Assembly: GCA_019739225.1 (NCBI GenBank)
Contig: JAHHDT010000007.1
Span: forward strand, 1-64,000
DNA length: 64,000 nucleotides
Source: Aquamicrobium sp.
Lineage (GTDB): Bacteria > Pseudomonadota > Alphaproteobacteria > Rhizobiales > Rhizobiaceae
Direction of reading: 5' to 3'
How positions within the stretch are numbered: the stretch's first letter is position 1; every line of letters begins with the position of its first letter. The translations under genes were made by a program, and so were the position numbers. The notes beneath the pieces are model-generated. The model was given only the letters and a program-made list of their open reading frames with translations. It made no database searches and was not told the origin of the DNA. Of this stretch, positions 22,043 through 32,228 are shown piece by piece.

Positions 22043-22936
22043 CTACGTTGCATGCGTTCCCGCTTCGCGCTCCGCAATGGCCCGCAGCGCCGCTGCCAGC
22101 CGGTCCCGCTCGGCGCTGAGCCCCTTGTATTCAAGCTGTTCCGGGTCAAGACCTGCCAGTTGATCGGCAAACGAGCCGGCGAGGCGTTTTCTATCTGGAT
22201 GTTCGATCAATCGCTTCATCGGGTCGAGGAAGATGCGGATCGTAAACAGGATGTCGCCCGACCGGGGAAGCTTGCGGAGCGTCTGACGTTCGACGCGTAT
22301 GAAAGCGCTGGCGGCAGGGTCCAGTTCGCTGAAGCGCGTCGGGCTGTCGCTTGCCCGCACTTCGCGCTCGGCGTTCGATAGCGGGTGGTAGAGCGCCGGA
22401 TTGTTCTGCAGCGACCAGTTCCAGCGCAGCACGACCTGACCTTGCAGCTTGTCGAACATGCGTTCGATCAGTTCCGCGTTGCGGGTGTCGCGCCTGAAAC
22501 CTGGCACCGGCTCGTGGATGTCGGCCAGCGGCCGTCCGAATTTCTCCGCGAGCGACCACGACGAGGGAAAACAGAGCGATGCTGCTGCGAGCCGCCAGCC
22601 ATCCTCGCCCTTGCGCATCAGCACCAGATCTTCCTGCACCATGAGCGAGGCGGCTTTGAGGGGCGGGTCGGCGGGGTCGAGTGCAGGAAGCCCGATCTGC
22701 GGAAAATGCGCGTCCATGTGTGCCGCGACTAGCTCGGCGACCTCCTGCTGAGCCTCGCGCGTATCTGCCTCAGCCGCGAAAACGTCGCCCGGCCGTTCGG
22801 CGTAGAGGCGCTGCTTTTCCGCCAGATATGGCCCGTAGTGCGCATCGACGTCGAGCCATGCGGCAAGATCGAGGGGCTTCAGGCCGATCGTGAACGGTTG
22901 CGAGGAGCCGTCATATGGAGTGTGGGCAAAAGTCAT
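22043..22936 (-). CDS. DUF3445 protein, heme-dependent oxidative N-demethylase-like
   Basis: 297 residues of the DUF3445 family, some members of which are heme-dependent oxidative N-demethylases (dimethylamine-type substrates). Visible family blocks are the N-terminal PFTIGLKPLDLAAWL, the central VQEDLVLM, LCFPSSWSLAEKFGRPL with the HEPVPGF motif, and LRWNWSLQNNP near the middle. No membrane segments. Its ATG overlaps the stop of the pabC-like gene (ATGA), so translational coupling is likely. The link between an N-demethylase and folate-branch enzymes is suggestive (C1 units), but the substrate is unknown. Confidence 0.8.
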   Translation of the reverse strand: MTFAHTPYDGSSQPFTIGLKPLDLAAWLDVDAHYGPYLAEKQRLYAERPGDVFAAEADTREAQQEVAELVAAHMDAHFPQIGLPALDPADPPLKAASLMVQEDLVLMRKGEDGWRLAAASLCFPSSWSLAEKFGRPLADIHEPVPGFRRDTRNAELIERMFDKLQGQVVLRWNWSLQNNPALYHPLSNAEREVRASDSPTRFSELDPAASAFIRVERQTLRKLPRSGDILFTIRIFLDPMKRLIEHPDRKRLAGSFADQLAGLDPEQLEYKGLSAERDRLAAALRAIAEREAGTHAT

Positions 22937-23607
22937 GCCCGCATTTTCGCGTCCAGACGCGCCGGAACAAGCCCCCTCAGTGAATTGCCGACGAACAATT
23001 CCCGGGCGGAGAAAGCATCTTCTGGCGTCAACACGTGCTCCCGCGCCAGCCCCTGCGCGATCAGTTCAGCCCGCAGGACACCGGCCAGCAGGCCGCATTC
23101 GAGCGGCGGCGTGACCAGCGGGCCATCATCGACCCTGGCAAACAAAGTGGTAATGGTGCCCTCGCAGAGCTGTCCCTTTTGATTCAGGAGCAGGACCTCG
23201 TCAGCCTCGGCGCGTGGGAATTCGGCTCGTGCACTGTCGTAGACGGCACGGTGCGATGTCTTGTGGCGCAGGAGAGGATCGGCCGAATTCAGCCGTTCAG
23301 CTGCAAGTCGGAGCGTCCACACGGTGTCGGTATCGACTGCAACGAAAGGTGTGATTTCGACATCGCTGGAACCGTCCTTCCATAGTGCTAGGCGAACCCT
23401 TAGCGAGTGGTCTGCGGCTTCGATGGTTTCGAGTTGCGTGGCAATTTTTCCGATGTCGCAGGCAAAGCCCAAGGCCGTTGCGGAAGCGCTCAGCCGGGTG
23501 AGGTGGAGTTCCAGCCGCGGGACCGTGCCATCGGCCTCCCGCCGCATGGTCTCGATCAAATGGAAGTCGGTTTCTCGCCCGTGGCGAAGCGGCCTTTCAG
23601 CAGACAT
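22933..23607 (-). CDS. pabC: aminotransferase class IV, aminodeoxychorismate lyase-like
   Basis: 224 residues from ATG at 23607. The fold-type IV PLP pattern is present: FHLIETMR and HLTRLSASA near the start, RHKTSHRAVYDSARAEF with the Schiff-base lysine near residue 116, then EVLLLNQKGQLCEGTITTLFA and LECGLLAGVLRAELI. It would convert 4-amino-4-deoxychorismate to p-aminobenzoate. It overlaps the 3' end of pabB by 52 bp in another frame and overlaps the DUF3445 gene by 4 bp. The gene symbol rests on the pabB neighbour as much as on sequence. Confidence 0.85.
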   Translation of the reverse strand: MSAERPLRHGRETDFHLIETMRREADGTVPRLELHLTRLSASATALGFACDIGKIATQLETIEAADHSLRVRLALWKDGSSDVEITPFVAVDTDTVWTLRLAAERLNSADPLLRHKTSHRAVYDSARAEFPRAEADEVLLLNQKGQLCEGTITTLFARVDDGPLVTPPLECGLLAGVLRAELIAQGLAREHVLTPEDAFSARELFVGNSLRGLVPARLDAKMRA

Positions 23608-24713
23608 TCGGCATATTCTCCCTCCGCGGTGGAATCGAACACGACGCCGCCACCAACATTGAACACGGCGCGGCCTTCGGGAAAGAGCGAAATCGTGCGG
23701 ATGGCGACGCTGAAGCGCATCCGGCCGGTCGGCGCGATCCATCCGATCGCCCCGCAATAGACGTCGCGCGGCGCGTCTTCCAATGCGCGCAGGATCTTCA
23801 TCGCGCTGATCTTGGGCGCTCCGGTGATGGAACCACAAGGAAACAGCGCGCCCAGCATGTCGCGAAAGCCGATGCCTTCCAGCAGGCGCGCATGAACGCG
23901 ACTGACCATCTGATGCACCGTCGGGTAGGTCTCGACCCGGAAAAGTTCGGGGACGTCCAGCGTGCCCACCTCGCTGATGCGCGAGATGTCGTTGCGCAGC
24001 AGGTCGACGATCATGCGGTTTTCCGCCTGGTTCTTCGGATCGTTGCGCAGGAATGTTCGCTGTGCTTCGTCCTCCTCGGGTGTTTGCCCGCGCGGTGCGG
24101 TTCCCTTCATCGGTAGTGCTTCGATCCAGCGATCGTCGGAAACCTCGAAGAAAAGTTCGGGCGAGCGTGACAGCACCACGGGACCATCGAGATCGATGAA
24201 AGCGCCGTAGCGCACCGGCTGCCGCCCCATCAGCGAATGGAAGAGCGCGAACGGCTCGCCGCCCCAGCGCGCCTCGACCGGAAAGGTGAGGTTCGCCTGA
24301 TAGCAATCGCCTTCGCGCAGGTGCCGGTGCAGCGTGCCGAAGCGTCGATGGTATTGCGCCGCCGTCCATGTGGCGTGCGGTTCGGTGATGAACGGCGGGG
24401 ACTCGTCGCTGGCCGCGCCGCTTTCGAGCGATGCCGGGTCTGCGGGGCCGTCAAAAACGCCGAAGCACAGGAGAGGCGACTGGCGGTCCGGGGGCAGGAA
24501 ATCGCGCAGCGCCGGGTCGAGCAGATAGCCTGCTTCATAGGATATGTATCCGGCGAGCCACCGACCCGCCCGCTGCGCTTGCTCGACGAGATGGAGTGCC
24601 GACAGGAATTCCTTGGCGTCCCACGCGACGATCATGTCCCGCGGATCGGCAAACGATGTCTCGTGGCCTTCCAGATCGTTCCGGAAGTACGCCAGTCCTC
24701 GTCGCGGATGCAT
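23556..24713 (-). CDS. pabB: aminodeoxychorismate synthase component I
   Basis: 385 residues of the chorismate-binding family. Converts chorismate and ammonia to 4-amino-4-deoxychorismate for folate. Motifs are DCYQANLTFPVEARW, SRSPELFFEV, PMKGTAPRG, NRMIVDLLRNDISR, LFPCGSITGAPKI and GGGVVFDSTAEGEYAEC, the full PabB/TrpE core. The partner amidotransferase PabA is not in the window. The start at 24713 is the first in-frame ATG after the pepF stop 29 bp upstream. Order pepF-pabB-pabC-DUF3445 suggests one transcript. Confidence 0.9.
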   Translation of the reverse strand: MHPRRGLAYFRNDLEGHETSFADPRDMIVAWDAKEFLSALHLVEQAQRAGRWLAGYISYEAGYLLDPALRDFLPPDRQSPLLCFGVFDGPADPASLESGAASDESPPFITEPHATWTAAQYHRRFGTLHRHLREGDCYQANLTFPVEARWGGEPFALFHSLMGRQPVRYGAFIDLDGPVVLSRSPELFFEVSDDRWIEALPMKGTAPRGQTPEEDEAQRTFLRNDPKNQAENRMIVDLLRNDISRISEVGTLDVPELFRVETYPTVHQMVSRVHARLLEGIGFRDMLGALFPCGSITGAPKISAMKILRALEDAPRDVYCGAIGWIAPTGRMRFSVAIRTISLFPEGRAVFNVGGGVVFDSTAEGEYAECLLKGRFATGEKPTSI

Positions 24714-24742
24714 CGTCGCGCGCCGCGCCTGCCGCTCCCGCG

Positions 24743-26584
24743 TCAGGCGTCCATGGCTTCGAGTTCGTCGATCAGCGCCTCGATCACCGACAGGCCCTTG
24801 CCCCAGAAAGCCGGGTCGGACGCATCGAGGCCGAAGGGCGCCAGCAGCTCGGAATGATGCTTGGTGCCGCCAGCCTTGAGCATCTCGAAATACTTCTCCT
24901 GGAAGCCGCTCTCGGCGTTCTGGTAAACGGCGTAGAGCGAGTTCACGAGGCAGTCGCCGAAAGCGTAGGCGTAGACGTAGAACGGCGAGTGGATGAAGTG
25001 CGGGATATAAGCCCAGAAGGTCTCGTACCCTTCCCGCAGCCGGATCGCCGGCCCGAGGCTCTCGGTCTGCACCTGCAGCCACAGCTCGCCGATCTGGTCC
25101 GAGGTCAGCTCGCCATTGCGGCGCTCGGTGTGAAGCTTGCGCTCGAACTCGTAGAAGGCGATCTGGCGCACGACCGTGTTGATCATGTCCTCGACCTTCT
25201 GGGCGAGCATCGCCTTGCGCTCGCGCCGGTCCCTGGTGCGGTCGAGCAGCGAGCGGAAGGTCAGCATTTCCCCGAAGACGGATGCCGTCTCTGCAAGCGT
25301 CAGCGGCGTCGAGGCCATCAGCGCGCCCTGACGTGCGGCGAGCACCTGGTGCACGCCGTGGCCCAGCTCGTGCGCCAGCGTCATCACGTCGCGCGGCTTG
25401 CCCATGTAGTTGAGAAGCACATAGGGGTGCGCGGAAGGCACCGTCGGGTGCGCGAAGGCTCCTGGAGACTTGCCCGGGCGAACCGGCGCGTCGATCCAGT
25501 TCTTGTCGAAGAACTGGCCGGCGATCTCGGCCATTCTCGGGTCGAAGTTGCCATAGGCTGACAGGACCGTGTTCTTCGCTTCCGCCCAGCCGATCTCCGC
25601 CTGCGGGGTTTCGGGAAGCGGCGCGTTGCGGTCCCAGTGGTTCATCTGGTCCATGCCCAGCCACTTCGCCTTCATGGCGTAATAGCGGTGCGACAGGCGC
25701 GGATAGGCCTCCCTGACGGCGGCTGCCAGCGCGTCGACCACCTCGCGCTCGACGCGATTGGCGAGATGGCGTGAATCCGCGATGTCCTCGAAGCCGCGCC
25801 AGCGGTCCGAAATTTCCTTGTCCTTCGCAAGCGTGTTGGTGATGAGCGTGAAGGTTCGCAGATTCTCGCGGAAGGTCGCGGCGAGCGCTTCCGAGGCCTT
25901 CTGCCTCACCTTGCCGTCCGGGTCTTGCAGCCTGTTCAGCGTCGGTTCCAGCGCCAGCTTTTCGCCGTCGATGTCGAAGCGCAGGGCGGTCATCGTCTCG
26001 TCGAACAGGCGGTTCCAGGCACCTCGGCCGGTGATCGACTTTTCATGGAAAAGCTGCTCGATGCGATCTTCGAGCTGGAAGGGCTTGTCCTTGCGCAGGT
26101 CGAGCACCCAGGGCCGGTAGTGGTCCAGCACCGGGTCGGCATCCAGCGCGGCCTCGATCAACGCGTCATCGACAAGGTTGAGCTCCAGTGTGAAGAACAG
26201 CATGTGCGCGCTGGCGTCCGTCAGCTTCTCCTGCACGTCGCCGTAAAGCTTGGCGCGCGCCGGATCCGAGGTGTCGCCCGCATAGAGCAATCCGGCATAG
26301 GAGCCGATGCGTCCCATCAGATTCTCAAGGGCTTCGTATTCGCGCACGGCGGCACCGAGCCCGCCGCCGGCGCCCTTGCCAGCTTCCTCGGCGAGCTTGC
26401 CTTTCCAGCGCTTCTCGAACGCGTCCGCGTCGGCTGCAACCTGCGCCAGGTCGCGCTTGAACTCGGGCGCATCCATGGCCGGATAGAGATCGGCCAGGTT
26501 CCATTCCGGCAGCTTTTCGCGCGCCGAAGCGCCTTCCTTGGAGCCGGTGGCAGGGGCATTGGCGCGGTTATCCAGAGACGACAT
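24743..26584 (-). CDS. pepF: oligoendopeptidase F (M3 family metallopeptidase)
   Basis: 613 residues. Zinc peptidase that trims short peptides in the cytosol. The M3 signature LAHELGHGVHQVLAA supplies the two zinc histidines and catalytic Glu, with the third ligand downstream in the ETASVFGEML segment. The N-terminal PEWNLADLYPAMDAPEFKRDL is typical of PepF. ATG at 26584 has GGAG four to five bases upstream; the TTG just before it is not preferred. First gene of the presumed pab transcript. Confidence 0.93.
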   Translation of the reverse strand: MSSLDNRANAPATGSKEGASAREKLPEWNLADLYPAMDAPEFKRDLAQVAADADAFEKRWKGKLAEEAGKGAGGGLGAAVREYEALENLMGRIGSYAGLLYAGDTSDPARAKLYGDVQEKLTDASAHMLFFTLELNLVDDALIEAALDADPVLDHYRPWVLDLRKDKPFQLEDRIEQLFHEKSITGRGAWNRLFDETMTALRFDIDGEKLALEPTLNRLQDPDGKVRQKASEALAATFRENLRTFTLITNTLAKDKEISDRWRGFEDIADSRHLANRVEREVVDALAAAVREAYPRLSHRYYAMKAKWLGMDQMNHWDRNAPLPETPQAEIGWAEAKNTVLSAYGNFDPRMAEIAGQFFDKNWIDAPVRPGKSPGAFAHPTVPSAHPYVLLNYMGKPRDVMTLAHELGHGVHQVLAARQGALMASTPLTLAETASVFGEMLTFRSLLDRTRDRRERKAMLAQKVEDMINTVVRQIAFYEFERKLHTERRNGELTSDQIGELWLQVQTESLGPAIRLREGYETFWAYIPHFIHSPFYVYAYAFGDCLVNSLYAVYQNAESGFQEKYFEMLKAGGTKHHSELLAPFGLDASDPAFWGKGLSVIEALIDELEAMDA

Positions 26585-26729
26585 CAAACTCCGCTCGCAT
26601 GGTTCATTCGTTTTTTAGGGAAGATGGCAAGCAACCGTTCACCGGGTTTCTTGAGGCCGTGTTTAGACGGCTGTGCCATGTTGATCCAACTCACATCGGT
26701 TCAGCCTAGCGAGATTTTACGAAAGTTCC

Positions 26730-28259
<1,530 letters not shown>

Positions 28260-28597
28260 GAGGCCGCTCGATAATTCCGCTACGGGGGGCATCTCGCGCG
28301 GTTTTCGGCGCTTCGGGTGCTCACGTACCCATGTACGCTCCGCTCCGGTTCTCGAAAACTACGCCACCTGCCTCGCCGGAGCGGATACTCAAACGGTCTC
28401 TGACAGCCACACGCAAGAAGCCATTGTTATTGATCGGTTTACCATGCGATCTATTGTGGAGAAACGCCACGATGTCGCCATGGTCTTTGCGCATTCCTGC
28501 TTTAATAAGCGGGGATTAACCATTAGAAGCGATAGTTGGGCGGAATCGCCCCGGCTTTTGTTTCGGGGACCAATCAATAGCCGATAGGCGAAGCGTT
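28260..28597. other. 338-bp gap after the response regulator
   Basis: Contains the 59-bp palindrome described separately and, at 28395-28560, an A/T-richer stretch likely to hold the promoter of the DUF882 gene. No supported reading frame. Confidence 0.5.
28301..28359. repeat. 59-bp imperfect palindrome, possible dispersed intergenic repeat
   Basis: Nested arms share one centre near 28330: GTTTTCG (28301-28307) with CGAAAAC (28353-28359), CGG (28314-28316) with CCG (28345-28347), and CGTAC (28324-28328) with GTACG (28333-28337). It lacks a T-tract. The composition resembles rhizobial palindromic units, but I found no second copy by eye in this window. Confidence 0.5.
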
Positions 28598-30433
28598 TTG
28601 AGCATTCTGAACCGAACTGACATCGTGCGGCGGTTTGAGGGTATGTCCCAGCTAGGGTTGCTGGGCTGCCTCGCGCTCGCAGCGATTGTTTTCTTCTCCG
28701 CCGCAGCACCGGCCAGCGCGCAGACGCGCAGCCTCAAGCTGTACTTCATCCACACGAAGGAACGCGCCGAGATCACGTACATGCGCAACGGTCGCTATGA
28801 CCAGCGCGGCCTGAACGAGATCAACCGCTTCCTGCGCGACTGGCGTCGCAACGAGCCGGCCAAGATGGATCCGAAGCTGCTCGACCTCGTGTGGGCGGTC
28901 TACCGTTCCGTCGGTGCACGCGACTACATCCATGTCGTGTCCGCGTACCGTTCGCCGGCAACCAACTCGATGCTGCGCAGCCGTTCGTCCGGCGTGGCCG
29001 AGAAAAGCCAGCACATGCTCGGCAAGGCGATGGATTTCTATATTCCGGGCGTTCCGCTGTCGAAGCTGCGGGCAGCCGCTTTCAAGGTCGAAGGTGGCGG
29101 CGTGGGCTATTATCCCAAGTCTGGATCGCCCTTCGTTCACCTCGACGTCGGCAATGTCCGTTCGTGGCCGCGGATGAGCCGCAAGGAGCTTGTCGCGCTG
29201 TTCCCCGATGGCAAGACCATCCATCTGCCCAGCGACGGCAAGCCGCTGCCCGGCTATCAGCAGGCCATGGCCGCCTACAAGTCGCGCAAGGCTTCCGGCG
29301 CAACGGTGCAGATCGCCAGCGCCGATGGCGGCTCCGACCGTGGCGGCGGTTCCGGCGGCGGCTTGCTGAGCGCACTGTTCGGCAATGGCAATCGCGGGCA
29401 GGCGGAATCGTCCGCCCCGACACCTTCGGCTGCGGTGGCTTCCGCTGCACCGTCGCGTCCCGCGGCGCAACCCGCACCCGCCCCGGAAACACCGGAGACC
29501 ATCATCGCAGCACTGCCCGCTCGCAGCGTGCCAGTGCCCGGTATCGCGCCACGTCCGATCGTGGATGTCGGTGCGCAGGCGGCGGCACCGCTGATCCCGG
29601 GTCTGCCGGAACAGCCGGAGGCCCCGACGGTAGTCGAGGCTGCCGCGGTCGAGGTTGCAGCGCTCAACATGCCGGTTCCGACGCGGCGACCCGATTACAC
29701 GCCCGAGCCTTTAGTGCAGCTTGCTGCGGCCGAGGCGCCCGCGCCGGATCTGCCGGTTTCGGCCATCGCAGCCCCGCAGCCGCGCGGCGGCGGGTCGACC
29801 GCGATTACGGAAATGCTGGCAATGACGGCGGCCGAAGCGCGCGCCGACGTGGTCATCAATCCTCCGGTTCCAGATTTGCGTCCTGCGCAACTGAAAACGT
29901 CGCTGAATGAAAAGCAGGTCGCTGCTCTTTCAAATGGGACCGGGGACGGTGGGGATGTCTTCGTGCTGGCGTCGCTGCCGAGCGTAAAGGAGGAGGCTGG
30001 GCGTCCTTCCGAGCTGCCGGTCGCGCTGACCTCGACACCAAGCAAGGATGAGCGCCTTGCCTCGCTGTCGGCATCGCCGCGGGTGGCTGTCATCGGCCGC
30101 GAGGCTGGAACGGATGCCACGGCGGCGCTGGATTCCGGCGTCCGCACCACCGAAAAATCCGGCAAGCCTCGTGCCAACGACGCGCGGCCCGGGCGCAAAT
30201 CGGTGGCCGTGCCGGTCGAGCATGAGTTGACGCGCTGGGCTTTCCGTCGCGACGTGACCGTGGCGACAGCCGGCGGCACGAAGCGACCCGACAAGGCTTA
30301 CGATACGGTATGGAGCGCGCCGCAGATGGTCTACACGACCGGTTTCCAGCGCAATACGCCGCGTGAGGACGTCAATCGGTTCACCGGCAAGGCCGTGACC
30401 TTCCTGCCCGCTGCCAAGTTCGCCACGAACTGA
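28598..30433 (+). CDS. exported DUF882 (M15-like, YcbK-type) protein with long Pro/Ala tail
   Basis: 611 residues. A signal sequence ends near APASA. The DUF882 domain (about 45-200) looks like a D-Ala-D-Ala type M15 zinc peptidase: SAYRSPATNSMLR, SQHMLGKAMDF (first His and Asp ligands) and FVHLDVGNVRSWPR. Escherichia coli YcbK/MepK of this family cuts peptidoglycan cross-links. Residues about 240-600 are Ala/Pro-rich and probably disordered. The start is uncertain: TTG at 28598 is weakly served, and GTG at 28625 would give a neater signal peptide with two N-terminal arginines. ATG at 28643 would leave no positive charge. Confidence 0.82.
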   Translation: MSILNRTDIVRRFEGMSQLGLLGCLALAAIVFFSAAAPASAQTRSLKLYFIHTKERAEITYMRNGRYDQRGLNEINRFLRDWRRNEPAKMDPKLLDLVWAVYRSVGARDYIHVVSAYRSPATNSMLRSRSSGVAEKSQHMLGKAMDFYIPGVPLSKLRAAAFKVEGGGVGYYPKSGSPFVHLDVGNVRSWPRMSRKELVALFPDGKTIHLPSDGKPLPGYQQAMAAYKSRKASGATVQIASADGGSDRGGGSGGGLLSALFGNGNRGQAESSAPTPSAAVASAAPSRPAAQPAPAPETPETIIAALPARSVPVPGIAPRPIVDVGAQAAAPLIPGLPEQPEAPTVVEAAAVEVAALNMPVPTRRPDYTPEPLVQLAAAEAPAPDLPVSAIAAPQPRGGGSTAITEMLAMTAAEARADVVINPPVPDLRPAQLKTSLNEKQVAALSNGTGDGGDVFVLASLPSVKEEAGRPSELPVALTSTPSKDERLASLSASPRVAVIGREAGTDATAALDSGVRTTEKSGKPRANDARPGRKSVAVPVEHELTRWAFRRDVTVATAGGTKRPDKAYDTVWSAPQMVYTTGFQRNTPREDVNRFTGKAVTFLPAAKFATN

Positions 30434-30454
30434 AGCCAGCGAGACGCAAAAATC

Positions 30455-30497
30455 AAAGCGCGTGGACCGATCCGAAAGATCGCCACGCGCTTTTTCA
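30455..30497. terminator. bidirectional terminator between DUF882 gene and eda
   Basis: AAAGCGCGTGG (30455-30465) pairs with CCACGCGCTTT (30483-30493), followed by T residues on the plus strand and preceded by A residues that become T on the minus strand. It serves two convergent genes. Confidence 0.9.
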
Positions 30498-30510
30498 TGC
30501 CAAGGGGCAG

Positions 30511-31158
30511 TTAGTTCTTGAGCGCTGCGGCAGCTCGAGCCAGGGCTTCGATCTCATCCCACTTGCCGGCGGCCACGAGGCCGTCGGGTGCCACCCACGA
30601 GCCGCCGACACAGATGACATTCGGCAGCGAGAGATAATCGGTCGCATTGCTGGCGCCGATGCCGCCGGTCGGGCAGAAGCGGATCCCGGCAAAGGGTGAC
30701 GCGAGGGACTTCAGGAACGCCGCGCCGCCCGCCTGTTCGGCCGGGAAGAATTTAAGCAGTGAGTAGCCGCGTTCGGCGGCGGCCATGAGTTCACCCGGCG
30801 TGATCGCGCCCGGCAGCAGCGGCACCGGGCTCGATGCGGCGGCGTCGATGAGAGACGGCGTCGTGCCGGGGCTGACGATGAACCGCGCGCCGGCGGAAAC
30901 CGCTTCTTCGAACTGATCGGGGTTGAGGATCGTGCCTGCGCCCACCATCGCATCGGGCACATCCGCTGCGACTGCGCGGATCGCGTCCAGTGCAACCGGC
31001 GTGCGCAGCGTGATCTCCACCGCCGGCAGGCCGCCGCGAGCCAGCGCGCGTGCCAGCGGAACGGCGTCCGCAATGCGGTCGATCTTGAGGACCGGTATCA
31101 CCGGCTGGCCCTGCATGATCTTGAGAAGCTCGTCGGTTTTCTGCGCGCCGGATGGCAT
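30511..31158 (-). CDS. eda: KDPG/KHG aldolase
   Basis: 215 residues. Splits 2-keto-3-deoxy-6-phosphogluconate to pyruvate and glyceraldehyde 3-phosphate, the last Entner-Doudoroff step. Motifs are VIPVLKID, GGLPAVEITLRTP with the catalytic Glu, GAGTILNPDQ, and the Schiff-base lysine in LLKFFPAEQAGG, followed by FCPTGGI. ATG at 31158 has GGAG 6 bp upstream. The upstream ATG at 31170 has none. The edd and zwf partners are not in the window. Confidence 0.93.
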   Translation of the reverse strand: MPSGAQKTDELLKIMQGQPVIPVLKIDRIADAVPLARALARGGLPAVEITLRTPVALDAIRAVAADVPDAMVGAGTILNPDQFEEAVSAGARFIVSPGTTPSLIDAAASSPVPLLPGAITPGELMAAAERGYSLLKFFPAEQAGGAAFLKSLASPFAGIRFCPTGGIGASNATDYLSLPNVICVGGSWVAPDGLVAAGKWDEIEALARAAAALKN

Positions 31159-31256
31159 GGGCCGCTCCATCTGGAATTCAATCGATTTAGGTCTTGGCTG
31201 GCTCTATCAGAGTGCTGCCGGACTGTCCACGCCAATACGGGTTCCGCGCCGCGCCG

Positions 31257-32132
31257 TCAAAGGGCCGTTCGGCCGAAGTGCCTTTTGAGGAAATTCCCGA
31301 TCCACCTGGAAACTGAGAAGCTCCTGCTCTCGCTTGCCTCCAGCGCTGCCGTGCTGGCAGAGCCGACAATGCCGTCGACGACCAGTCCCCGCCGCTCCTG
31401 AAAGCGCCGCACCGCGTCCTCGGTTCGCGGGCCGAATATGCCGTCGACCTGTAGGGAGAAACCGTGACGGCCCAGACTAAGCTGCAGGTTTCGTACAGCG
31501 TCGCCGCGCATGCCGCGCCGCAGGACAAGGCCGCGCGTGTCGATCTTGCCGCGGCTGTATCGTGCGTAGGCCCTGGCCAGCTTCAGGTCGTAGCCGTTCC
31601 TGCGGAAGCCGGGGCCGTTGTACCCGCGGCCGAAGGCAGCCCAATCGCGCCGACGCAGCGCTTCGGCCAATCCGGCCTTGTCGATATAGCGCGCCATCAG
31701 GCGGAGCTGTCCGGCCACCCCGGAGCGTGCTTCTTCGGCCAAAGCGTCGACGCTGGCATAGCCAAGCCAGGCCCAGTGCGTGCCCATGACCTGACCAATG
31801 CCCCAGGAGACCGACTCGTAGGCCGCTCGGCGATCCAGTCGGGCCGCGCGCGAGAGCAGCGACCAGCGTGCCGCCTGCGACGCCGGGTTGGCGACGGCGC
31901 CTGCCTCGGGTGAGGCGAGTCCGGCACGGCGCGCTTCCTCGCGTTTCGCGCCTGACAGGCGCCTGTCGAAATAATGCCCCTCGAAACGGATCAGCGGCTC
32001 CGCCCTGCCGCCCACCATGGCGTGGGTTCTCAAGCCGCTTTCTATGTGCGCGACAGCCGCGAGTGCCGCCGGCTCGATGCGGAGCCGTTGCGCAACCTTT
32101 TCGATTTCGTTCAGCACCGTTTCACCCAGCAT
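31257..32132 (-). CDS. N-acetylmuramidase-family endolysin-like protein with PG-binding domain
   Basis: 291 residues from ATG at 32132, with AAGGAG 8 bp upstream. N-terminal DUF3380-type muramidase domain (about 10-195): VAHIESGLRT with the candidate catalytic Glu, then LIRFEGHYF, SWGIGQVMGTHW and RRDWAAFGRGYNGPGF. C-terminal PG_binding_1 (about 205-270) has DGIFGPRTEDAVRRFQ. No signal peptide is apparent, as in phage endolysins, yet no phage genes surround it. It could be a domesticated lysin or may be exported by a non-Sec route. Confidence 0.85.
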   Translation of the reverse strand: MLGETVLNEIEKVAQRLRIEPAALAAVAHIESGLRTHAMVGGRAEPLIRFEGHYFDRRLSGAKREEARRAGLASPEAGAVANPASQAARWSLLSRAARLDRRAAYESVSWGIGQVMGTHWAWLGYASVDALAEEARSGVAGQLRLMARYIDKAGLAEALRRRDWAAFGRGYNGPGFRRNGYDLKLARAYARYSRGKIDTRGLVLRRGMRGDAVRNLQLSLGRHGFSLQVDGIFGPRTEDAVRRFQERRGLVVDGIVGSASTAALEASESRSFSVSRWIGNFLKRHFGRTAL

Positions 32133-32228
32133 ATCCGCATCTCCTTGCCCGAACCCCATTGTCGGCCGGCTTTGCGGGAGGTGGACAAACGCCTTGAAAC
32201 CGGCACACCAGAGCGATAGGAGCGCGCC

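Noticed and set aside
24714-25664. Upstream extension of the pabB frame through pepF
   Set aside because: It is antisense-free but out of frame with pepF on the same strand and gives Arg-rich nonsense; pepF fills this span.
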